Shown: piece after piece, positions 1 through 5,193 of the stretch
Numbering within the stretch: position 1 is the first letter of the stretch
Layout: the number at the start of each line of letters is the position of its first letter
Source: JAVXAN01 sp036660495
Lineage (GTDB): Bacteria > Bacillota_I > Bacilli_A > RF39 > UBA660
Length of the DNA: 6,639 nucleotides
Direction: 5' to 3'
Assembly (NCBI GenBank): GCA_036660495.1
Contig: JAVXAN010000037.1
Coordinates: 1 to 6,639, forward strand
Made by a program: the position numbers and the translations under genes
Notes under the pieces: model-generated
Told to the model about the DNA's origin: nothing
What the model saw: only the letters and a program-made list of their open reading frames with translations
Database searches by the model: none

Positions 1-1
1 A

Positions 2-399
2 TTTAAATTAGATCTGGCATTTGAAAGTTATGAAGATAATAATAATATCAATATTCCATTATTGAATGAGACAACCTTAGAACTTAATGAATTTCGAAGA
101 AAAAAAATGAATATGGACATTGAAGAACAATATAATAAAACGGAAGAATTATTAATAAAATATGATAAAGTTTTGGATATTGTGGGTCGAGATAATTTTA
201 TTTTTTATGATGATGGAGATGTTAATTACATATGGAAAGGTAGTAAAAACAATGGGTAAAGATAGTAATAGAAAATGGAAATTACGAAGATGCATATAAT
301 AGGTATAAAAACAGTATTTTAGTTTTAGAAGAACAATTTGCAAGAAAAATTCTTGAAGAAAGATTTGTTAAAGTTTTGCGACTAAGAACAAATAATTAA
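2..399 (+). pseudogene. 3' part of an unrecognised gene, frameshifted, entering from the left edge
   Basis: An open frame runs from the window edge (codons from base 2) to a TAA at 257-259 and ends in the residues KGSKNNG. Coding-like sequence continues directly in another frame, from about 247 to a TAA at 397-399, reading QWVKIVIENGNYEDAY and ending in VLRLRTNN. Adding one A to the five-A run at 245-249 joins the two frames into KGSKKQWVKIVIENG without a stop, so a one-base deletion is the simplest explanation. The true start lies outside the window; the TTG at 62 is only an internal Leu codon. The product is hydrophilic, Asn/Lys/Glu-rich and probably helical, with no signal peptide or membrane segment, and I do not recognise its family. 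A terminator follows at once, which supports 399 as the original gene end. A real inactivation and a sequencing or assembly error in the A run are both possible. Confidence 0.65.
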
Positions 400-405
400 A
401 ATGTT

Positions 406-435
406 AAAAATGAACAATAAAACGTTCATTTTTTT
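406..435 (+). terminator. Rho-independent terminator after the left-edge gene
   Basis: The arm AAAAATGAAC (406-415) pairs perfectly with GTTCATTTTT (424-433) around an 8-base loop, and the T run continues to 435. It begins 6 bases after the stop at 397-399, so it very likely ends transcription of the broken gene. Confidence 0.85.
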
Positions 436-474
436 GTCAGGAAATCGACTAGGAATGAGCGTCAAAAATAAACC

Positions 475-507
475 AGGAAATAATCAGAAAATAATCGGGA
501 AAAAAGT
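475..507. repeat. Short degenerate tandem repeat, 11-base unit
   Basis: AGGAAATAATC (475-485) is followed directly by AGAAAATAATC (486-496), with one mismatch, and then by a much weaker third unit, GGGAAAAAAGT. A related AGGAAATCG lies at 439-447. The repeat sits between the left terminator and the transposase relic, so it could be part of the end of the old element, but no terminal inverted repeat could be defined. Nothing else recognisable is present between 436 and about 600. Confidence 0.4.
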
Positions 508-607
508 TAGTGTAAAGAGTTTTGGGGATTTTTAATAAAAGAAAGATAAAATTAAGAATGTAATTATATTGAAGAATTATAAATTTTACCTTGATAATAT
601 GAAATGA

Positions 608-986
608 ATTGTTTTTATATAGTAGTCTAAGTTTAGTTAATTTATTAATCAATTTAATAGAATATCCTTTAGGCCTTGAAGTAAACAAATCAGCAATAAT
701 ATGTGATATTTGGGATTCCATAGGACAACTTAATTTATATTTATATAAATTATTGATGTTAGCTCAGTTATTTAGTATATATTGCTTTTTAGATTCAATT
801 GTATCTTTTCTATGAGAATATGAATTAATTAGACAGTCACAACACTCAGTAAAGAATTTCTTCTTGTTATGTAAAACATAATGATTCATCTAGATTAGAT
901 AATAAATTATTATAATTAAATACATTATTATTACTATCTAAAGAGTCTAATTTTTGTATACCTATCCCCAAACCATTATATACAAT
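608..986 (-). pseudogene. Decayed ISLre2/UPF0236-type transposase fragment
   Basis: On the minus strand, one frame from 889 downward reads MNHYVLHNKKKFFTECCD, then SYSHRKDTIESKKQYILNN, then a TGA at 766-764. The same frame continues through LSCPMESQISHIIADLF, TSRPKGY and TKLRLLYKNN (to 608). From memory, this order matches the C-terminal half of ISLre2/UPF0236 transposases: a helical linker ending in YILNNW, then a motif like CS.E.HVSH.L..R.SSRP.GWS, then LR.Y. The TGA falls exactly where Trp is expected. A second frame from 986 to the TAA at 869-867 (NGLGIGIQKLDSL, then NVFNYNNLLSNLDESL) resembles the preceding catalytic-core region, with the expected GDG replaced by GLG, so there is also a frameshift between 867 and 889. 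The N-terminal half is absent. The frame stays open to 449, but sequence past 608 no longer looks family-like. The element is inactive, and the family call rests on recalled motifs. Confidence 0.7.
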
Positions 987-1003
987 CGAAAATCAAAAAA
1001 TAA

Positions 1004-1032
1004 TTGACTTGTTTAATACTTGATGCTACAAT
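1004..1032 (+). promoter_or_regulatory. Sigma-A promoter with extended -10 for the 1061 gene
   Basis: The -35 box is TTGACT (1004-1009), the spacer is 17 bases, and the -10 box is TACAAT (1027-1032), preceded by TGC (extended -10). Transcription should begin near 1039, giving a leader of about 20 bases that holds the ribosome binding site AAGGAG at 1044-1049. Confidence 0.8.
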
Positions 1033-1060
1033 AATGAGCCAAGAAGGAGCGGTGATTTAA

Positions 1061-1393
1061 ATGGTTGAACAAAAAGAAAGAAATATTTATACAACGGATA
1101 TTAAGGATGATTATGTGGAAAAATCCCGTGATTACTTATTTTTGCAAGAATCAGAAGAAAAATTAAATAATATTTCTCAGAGAATATATAAGATACTACT
1201 TTATATTTTAAAATTTCAAGCAGAAGAAGAAAAATTTATTGATACTAAAGAAGATTTAAAAAAAATTGAAACGTATAAACGTTATTTAAGTATTAGTCAA
1301 AATCAAAATGATTTGCAAAACATAAAAAGTAAATATGAAGAAAAATATCCACAAATGAGCAAGACGATTCGTTATGGTAAGAAAAGTCTATAA
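1061..1393 (+). CDS. Hypothetical 110-residue charged helical protein
   Basis: I do not recognise this protein. The ATG at 1061 has a strong AAGGAG ribosome binding site (1044-1049) about 11 bases upstream and a near-consensus promoter before that, and a terminator starts right at its TAA, so it is a complete single-gene transcription unit. The product is rich in Lys, Glu and Ile and looks all-helical. Residues about 29-56 form an amphipathic stretch containing the hydrophobic patch KILLYILKF, followed by a second charged helix around DTKEDLKKIETYKRYL. The basic C-terminus is SKTIRYGKKSL. It has no signal peptide, transmembrane segment, cysteine or recognisable catalytic motif. A small cytosolic, possibly self-associating protein is a guess from composition only. 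It lies between the transposon relic and the tRNA genes and shares no operon with a known gene. Confidence 0.8.
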   Translation: MVEQKERNIYTTDIKDDYVEKSRDYLFLQESEEKLNNISQRIYKILLYILKFQAEEEKFIDTKEDLKKIETYKRYLSISQNQNDLQNIKSKYEEKYPQMSKTIRYGKKSL

Positions 1394-1417
1394 AAGAAGA
1401 ACTTTGTTCTTTTTTTA
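1392..1417 (+). terminator. Rho-independent terminator after the 1061 gene
   Basis: AGAAC (1398-1402) and GTTCT (1406-1410) form a tight stem with a TTT loop. Upstream A residues can pair with the T tract that runs to 1416. It begins inside the stop codon region, separating the orphan gene from the tRNA unit. Confidence 0.85.
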
Positions 1418-1433
1418 TTGTGGTAAAAAAGGC

Positions 1434-1463
1434 TTGATAATAGTTAATGAAAAGTGATATAAT
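1434..1463 (+). promoter_or_regulatory. Sigma-A promoter with extended -10 for the tRNA pair
   Basis: The -35 box is TTGATA (1434-1439), the spacer is 18 bases, and the -10 box is a perfect TATAAT (1458-1463) preceded by TGA (extended -10). Transcription should start near 1470, a few bases before the mature 5' end of tRNA-Gln at 1475. This strong form fits a stable-RNA promoter. Confidence 0.85.
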
Positions 1464-1474
1464 TAACGAGTAAT

Positions 1475-1549
1475 TACCCTGTAGCCAAGTGGTAAGGCAT
1501 TGGGCTCTGACCCCAACATGCGCTAGTTCGAATCTAGCCAGGGTAGCCA
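1475..1549 (+). tRNA. tRNA-Gln (anticodon CTG)
   Basis: A full cloverleaf of 75 bases includes an encoded CCA. The acceptor stem is TACCCTG (1475-1481) with CAGGGTA (1539-1545), then discriminator G1546 and CCA at 1547-1549. The anticodon stem TTGGG/CCCAA closes the loop CTCTGAC, with anticodon CTG at 1507-1509, which reads CAG. The T arm is GCTAG/CTAGC around TTCGAAT. The first pair is U1-A72 and the D-loop is short, with no extra base at 20a. These are the features by which bacterial GatCAB is known to recognise tRNA-Gln, which suggests charging by GluRS followed by amidation rather than by GlnRS. It is cotranscribed with tRNA-Glu 7 bases downstream. Codon CAG is a minor Gln codon in such an AT-rich genome, so a TTG-anticodon tRNA-Gln is expected elsewhere. 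Confidence 0.97.
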
Positions 1550-1556
1550 ATTATAT

Positions 1557-1633
1557 GGCCCGTTGGTGAAGTGGTTTAACACACCGCCCTCTCACGGCGA
1601 CATTCATGGGTTCAAATCCCATACGGGTCACCA
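1557..1633 (+). tRNA. tRNA-Glu (anticodon CTC)
   Basis: A full cloverleaf of 77 bases includes an encoded CCA (1631-1633). The acceptor stem is GGCCCGT (1557-1563) with ACGGGTC (1623-1629), including one G-U pair at 2-71, and discriminator A1630. The anticodon stem CGCC/GGCG closes the loop CTCTCAC, with anticodon CTC at 1591-1593, which reads GAG. The outer anticodon-stem pair (27-43) is a C-A mismatch (C1584, A1600), so the stem has four standard pairs. The T arm is ATGGG/CCCAT around TTCAAAT. Unlike the neighbouring tRNA-Gln it has G1-C72 and two extra bases in the D-loop after position 20, both expected to keep GatCAB from amidating it. It shares a promoter and terminator with tRNA-Gln. 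Confidence 0.96.
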
Positions 1634-1642
1634 TAAGAATAT

Positions 1643-1690
1643 AAAACCGTCTTTATAATTAGTAATAGTTATAAAAGATGGTTTTTATTT
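1643..1690 (+). terminator. Rho-independent terminator of the tRNA unit
   Basis: AAAACCGTCTTTATAA (1643-1658) pairs with the region 1669-1685, which ends in GATGGTTTTT, allowing one G-T pair and one bulged base. A T-rich tail to 1690 follows. It starts 10 bases after the CCA of tRNA-Glu. Confidence 0.88.
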
Positions 1691-1701
1691 AAATATAATT
1701 C

Positions 1702-1730
1702 TTTAAAATAATACTAAAATATGTTATTAT
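1702..1730 (+). promoter_or_regulatory. Probable sigma-A promoter with extended -10 for the 1787 gene
   Basis: The -35 box TTTAAA (1702-1707) matches the consensus at four of six positions. The spacer is 17 bases, and the -10 box TATTAT (1725-1730) is preceded by TGT (extended -10). It is weaker than the other promoters here. A start near 1737 would give a leader of about 50 bases in which I see no riboswitch-like structure. Confidence 0.6.
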
Positions 1731-1786
1731 ATTTATATACAGTATCGTCAGAAGATTAATTATAATTTTTTATAGGAGTAAATTAT

Positions 1787-2149
1787 ATGGTAAGAGTTAT
1801 TAGCTATGAAAACGTTATTGGTAATGCTTTGTTAGATTGTGAAGGAAACTTTATTAGTATTAACGACATTGAAAAATATTCAAGAGAAGTGTTTGAAAAT
1901 TTAGAAGGAAACTATACTACTGATTTTACTAATGGCAAGATATTTGATTTTTGTAATAGTTTTCCTTTTTTTGCCAAGATAGATAAAACTAACTTAGGAG
2001 TAATTAAGCGTGAAAATATTAACGAAACACTAAAAAAACTTTTTAAAATAGGACTTTCAGTAGAAGTAATAAGAGCTTTTGCTAAAGCGTCAAAATCTAA
2101 TACCGTTAAATCTAATGAATCAGTTAAGAAATTAAAGAGGTTTAGCTAA
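1787..2149 (+). CDS. Hypothetical 120-residue protein upstream of gltX
   Basis: I do not recognise this protein. The ATG at 1787 follows AGGAG (1774-1778) at 8 bases and is the only well-placed start. The first 75 residues or so look like a compact mixed alpha/beta region (MVRVISYENVIGNALL at the start, GKIFDFCNSFPFFAKIDK in the middle). The second part is helical and basic (NETLKKLFKIGLSVEVIRAF), ending in a Lys/Ser-rich tail (SVKKLKRFS). It has two cysteines, no signal peptide and no membrane span. The basic tail would fit nucleic-acid or ribosome contact, but that is only a guess from composition. No terminator is visible before the gltX promoter 10 bases after its stop, so some readthrough into gltX is likely. 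Confidence 0.82.
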   Translation: MVRVISYENVIGNALLDCEGNFISINDIEKYSREVFENLEGNYTTDFTNGKIFDFCNSFPFFAKIDKTNLGVIKRENINETLKKLFKIGLSVEVIRAFAKASKSNTVKSNESVKKLKRFS

Positions 2150-2159
2150 CTACTAAATA

Positions 2160-2188
2160 TTGAAAAACAAGTATGGCTATGCTATAAT
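2160..2188 (+). promoter_or_regulatory. Strong sigma-A promoter with extended -10 for gltX
   Basis: The -35 box is TTGAAA (2160-2165), the spacer is 17 bases, and the -10 box is a perfect TATAAT (2183-2188) preceded by TGC (extended -10). Transcription should start near 2195, leaving only about 26 bases before the start codon, too short for a T-box leader. Confidence 0.88.
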
Positions 2189-2220
2189 TAATCAGCAATT
2201 AAAGAAAAAGGATGGTAAAG

Positions 2221-3870
2221 ATGACAAATGAAGAATTAGCAGATTTATTGTTACCAAACATCGATAAAACAATCGCGTATTATGAAGAAAAATATCCTAA
2301 AAGAGTTTTAAAAGAAGGGGCAGTTGTAACACGTTTTGCACCAAGCCCAACGGGTTTTGTTCATATTGGTTCCCTTTTAGCAGCTTTTGTAGAAAAAAAA
2401 GCCGCTAAGGATACTGATGGAGTTTTTTATCTTAGGATAGAAGATACAGATCAGGAAAGAAGTGTAAAAAACGGTATTAGTGGTATTGTTTCTGATTTAA
2501 AGAACTTTGATATTACGATTGATGAAGGAACTATTGATGAAAAAACGGAAATTGGTAATTATGGTCCTTATATTCAGAGTGATCGAAGAGTAATATATCA
2601 AGCGTTTATTAAACATTTAATTAAAGAAGGACTTGCATATCCATGCTTTTGTTCAAAAGAAGAGATAGAAGAAATGAGAAAATTGCAAGAAAAAAGAAAA
2701 GATAGAATTGGATATTACGGAAGGTATGCTAAATGTAGAAGACTTACTTTAGAAGAAATAAAGGAAAGATTAAAAAATAACGAGACGTATATCATAAGGC
2801 TAAAATCACCAGGTGATTTTAATAATAAAGTTAAAATTAAAGACCTTGTTAAGGGGGAACTATCTTTTCCAGAAAACGATTTAGACATTGTTATTATGAA
2901 AAAAGATGGACTACCAACCTATCATTTTGCTCATTTAGTGGATGATTATTTAATGGGATCTACTCATATTATTAGGGGAGACGAATGGCTTTCATCACTC
3001 CCTATTCATCTTCAGCTTTTTAGAATGTTTGGATTTAAGGCTCCAAAGTATGCTCATTTATCTCCTGTTATGAAGGAAGAAAATGGAGTTAAAAGAAAAA
3101 TTTCAAAAAGAAAAGATCCTGAGGCAGCAATGAGCTATTATCATGAACAAGGAATACCACAAGAGGCGGTTAAATTATATTTAATGACTCTTGCAAATAC
3201 AAATTTTGAACAATGGTTAGACCAAAATAAAGATAAAACCATTGGTGATTTTAAGTTTGATTTTAATAAAGTAAGTAAAAGTGGTGGATTATTTGATATT
3301 GATAAATTATTAAATATTTCTAAAAATTATTTAAGTAGAATAAGTGCTAAAGATTTTTATGATATGTTATCTGAATATGCTAAACAATATGATAATGAGT
3401 TTTATAATTTGTTAATAAAATATAAAGATTTTTCTACTGGTTTGTTTAACATTGAAAGAGAGCAAAAAAAGCCTAGAAAAGATTATGCAAAGTTTAGCGA
3501 TGTTAAAGACCTTGTTTGGTATATGTATGATGAGTTATTTGAAAAAAGCAAAAAAGATTATGAGTTTCAAGTAATAAATGATAAGAACGAAATTAATAAT
3601 ATTTTAAATAATTATATTGAAAAGTATTATAATGAAACTGATAATCAAGAACAGTGGTTTGAAAGAATAAAATGTTTGTCAGAAAGTTTAGGCTACGCAA
3701 GGGAAGTAAAAGATTATAAAGAAAATCCAGAAGGATATAAAGGACACGTTGGTGATGTTAGTATGGTTATAAGAGTAGCGCTTACTACTAAAGCAATGAC
3801 TCCTAATTTATATGATGTTATGAAATTATTTGGTAAAAAAAGAATTAAAGAAAGATTTGATTTAGTTTAA
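2221..3870 (+). CDS. gltX: Glutamyl-tRNA synthetase (class I)
   Basis: This enzyme activates glutamate with ATP and attaches it to tRNA-Glu. In bacteria without GlnRS it also attaches it to tRNA-Gln for later amidation. The 549-residue product has a clostridial-type N-terminal extension of about 33 residues, then the HIGH-type motif PSPTGFVHIGS (HIGS at 48-51) and the IEDTDQER strand-loop typical of GluRS. A likely zinc site has C142, C144, Y169 and C172. IIRGDEW lies near 250-256, and the KMSKS-type loop KISKRKDP is at 293-300. The rest is the helical anticodon-binding part. The length matches the longer clostridial GluRS form rather than the usual form of about 480 residues. I chose the ATG at 2221 because AAGGA (2208-2212) lies 8 bases before it; the ATG at 2212 would overlap that site and adds only MVK. 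It lies downstream of genes for both of its possible substrates, tRNA-Gln and tRNA-Glu. Confidence 0.96.
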   Translation: MTNEELADLLLPNIDKTIAYYEEKYPKRVLKEGAVVTRFAPSPTGFVHIGSLLAAFVEKKAAKDTDGVFYLRIEDTDQERSVKNGISGIVSDLKNFDITIDEGTIDEKTEIGNYGPYIQSDRRVIYQAFIKHLIKEGLAYPCFCSKEEIEEMRKLQEKRKDRIGYYGRYAKCRRLTLEEIKERLKNNETYIIRLKSPGDFNNKVKIKDLVKGELSFPENDLDIVIMKKDGLPTYHFAHLVDDYLMGSTHIIRGDEWLSSLPIHLQLFRMFGFKAPKYAHLSPVMKEENGVKRKISKRKDPEAAMSYYHEQGIPQEAVKLYLMTLANTNFEQWLDQNKDKTIGDFKFDFNKVSKSGGLFDIDKLLNISKNYLSRISAKDFYDMLSEYAKQYDNEFYNLLIKYKDFSTGLFNIEREQKKPRKDYAKFSDVKDLVWYMYDELFEKSKKDYEFQVINDKNEINNILNNYIEKYYNETDNQEQWFERIKCLSESLGYAREVKDYKENPEGYKGHVGDVSMVIRVALTTKAMTPNLYDVMKLFGKKRIKERFDLV

Positions 3871-3884
3871 TTAAATCTTTTTTT
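3851..3884 (+). terminator. Rho-independent terminator overlapping the gltX 3' end
   Basis: AAAGATTT (3851-3858) pairs with AAATCTTT (3873-3880), extended inward by about four pairs including one G-T around a 6-base loop, and followed by TTTT. The left arm lies in the last gltX codons and the loop includes part of the stop codon, so the end of the coding region doubles as terminator. Confidence 0.85.
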
Positions 3885-3929
3885 GTATAAAATACTAATC
3901 TTAGCAAAACCTAATTATAGGTGAATGCT

Positions 3930-5150
3930 ATGTTTAATAAGTACCGTGTGGTTGGAGATGTTCTTTATTTATACGTTGATGATAAATGTGAAATTGGAAG
4001 TTTTTTTGATGATAAAAGTATTAACATAAAATCAAAAATAATTGATTATATTAAAAATATGAAAATAAATTTTAAGGGAACAAAGGTTGTGTTGTTACTA
4101 AGTGGTATAATCTTAGGAACTATTTATTTAAATGATTATGTAGATATGAAAAGCTATAATATATATGGTAGCAACAAGTACGTTTATAATTTAGATATAA
4201 AAGATGTTCCTAAGATGGTTTTAAACACTCAAAATCCCCCTAAAGAAGTTATATCAGTTGTTATGGATAAAAAAGATTATCAAGGTATTAATAATAAAAA
4301 CAATAATGAAATATTACTTTCCAAGACGCAGGAAGTAAAGGAAACTGTTCCGGTGGAAAGAAAAATTAATATAAAAAGAAGGGATGGTAGTATTTTAAAC
4401 ATTGCATTAGAAGAATATTTAATTGGAGTAGTTGCAGCTGAAATGCCAGCTTCTTTTAATGAAGAAGCATTAAAATCTCAGGCTGTTGTAGCTAGAACTT
4501 ATACACTAAAATTGTTAGAAACTGGAAGAACGTTAACAGATGATTTTAGTACTCAAGAGTATAAAGATAATAGTCAGTTAAAGGTGTTATGGCTAAATGA
4601 TTATGATAAGTATTATAACAAAATAAAAAATGCGGTCGTAATTACTAAAGGTCAGTATCTAACGTATAATAATAAAATAATAGATGCTGTATATCATTCT
4701 ACAAGTAATGGGTACACTGAAGATGCTAAAAACGTGTGGGGAAGTCAGGTGCCATATTTAAAATCAGTTCCTTCTTTAAGTGATACTAGTGCTAGTTCGT
4801 ACGAAAAAGTTATTTCAAAAGAATTTAGTGAATTATCTTCTGTTTTTAATTTTGATTTTAATGATTCAGCAGTAATTGAAATAGTATCAAAAAATTCAAG
4901 TAATAGAGTTACTAGTGTGAAAATAAATGATAAAACGTATAGTGCCCTTGATTTAAGGTCAATGTTAAACCTACGGTCTACTGATTTTGATTTTACAATG
5001 GAAAAGGGTAAGTTAATAATAACAACTAGGGGTTATGGCCATGGTGTTGGAATGAGTCAGTATGGAGCAAATGCTATGGGTATTGCCGGAAATTCTTACA
5101 TACAAATATTAACTCATTATTATATGGGCGTAAGTTTAAAATATTTATAA
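3930..5150 (+). CDS. spoIID: SpoIID/LytB-domain protein, membrane-anchored lytic transglycosylase
   Basis: SpoIID-family proteins cleave peptidoglycan glycan strands; in spore formers SpoIID acts in engulfment with SpoIIM and SpoIIP. The 406-residue product has about 50 residues before a single membrane segment (VVLLLSGIILGTIYL, about 53-67). A variable linker follows to about 140, then the SpoIID domain (about 145-400). The domain carries AAEMPASFNEEALKSQAV with the likely catalytic Glu at 171 (equivalent to the known SpoIID active-site Glu), YHSTSNG (255-261), VWGSQVPYLKSV (269-280) and the C-terminal GYGHGVGMSQYGA (368-380). I chose the ATG at 3930 because AGGTGA (3919-3924) lies 5 bases upstream; the GTG at 3921 lies inside that site. 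No convincing sigma-A or sigma-E promoter is visible in 3885-3929. The symbol assumes true SpoIID; other SpoIID/LytB proteins, such as amidase enhancers, share these motifs, and no spoIIM, spoIIP or spoIIIE neighbour is present to decide. Confidence 0.9.
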   Translation: MFNKYRVVGDVLYLYVDDKCEIGSFFDDKSINIKSKIIDYIKNMKINFKGTKVVLLLSGIILGTIYLNDYVDMKSYNIYGSNKYVYNLDIKDVPKMVLNTQNPPKEVISVVMDKKDYQGINNKNNNEILLSKTQEVKETVPVERKINIKRRDGSILNIALEEYLIGVVAAEMPASFNEEALKSQAVVARTYTLKLLETGRTLTDDFSTQEYKDNSQLKVLWLNDYDKYYNKIKNAVVITKGQYLTYNNKIIDAVYHSTSNGYTEDAKNVWGSQVPYLKSVPSLSDTSASSYEKVISKEFSELSSVFNFDFNDSAVIEIVSKNSSNRVTSVKINDKTYSALDLRSMLNLRSTDFDFTMEKGKLIITTRGYGHGVGMSQYGANAMGIAGNSYIQILTHYYMGVSLKYL

Positions 5151-5190
5151 AAAGAACAAATTCTTTTTGAGAAATTGTTCTTTATTTTAA
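5149..5190. terminator. Bidirectional terminator between spoIID and feoB
   Basis: AAAGAACAA (5151-5159) pairs with TTGTTCTTT (5175-5183). Partial inner pairing of AATTCT with AGAAATT leaves a small bulge. T-rich flanks occur on both sides: ATTTTAAT after the plus-strand stem, and a T run on the minus strand made by the A run at 5149-5153. It lies between two convergent genes whose stops are only 43 bases apart and can serve both. Confidence 0.82.
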
Positions 5191-5193
5191 TGC

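Noticed and set aside
244..250. Programmed -1 frameshift at T AAA AAC in the left-edge gene
   Set aside because: The first base is T, so the P-site tRNA would have to re-pair on TAA, which is not a standard slippery heptamer. No stimulatory hairpin or stem-loop is evident just downstream.
764..766. TGA at an expected Trp codon read as a sign of a UGA=Trp genetic code
   Set aside because: The intact genes encode all their tryptophans with TGG and are full length without in-frame TGA. The same relic also has a frameshift, so a nonsense mutation in a decaying gene is simpler.
609..815. Plus-strand open frame of 68 codons
   Set aside because: It has no ribosome binding site and no sensible composition, and it lies antisense to the transposase relic that explains the region better.
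1293..1550. Minus-strand open frame across the tRNA-Gln gene
   Set aside because: It overlaps a well-folded tRNA, a terminator and the end of the 1061 gene, and has no start signals of its own.
2189..2220. T-box leader controlling gltX
   Set aside because: The gltX promoter leaves only about 26 bases before the start codon and no terminator/antiterminator structure is visible.
3885..3929. Sigma-E-type sporulation promoter upstream of spoIID
   Set aside because: GTATAAAAT near 3885 partly resembles a sigma-E -10 box, but no matching -35 element is found at the right distance, so the call would be a guess.
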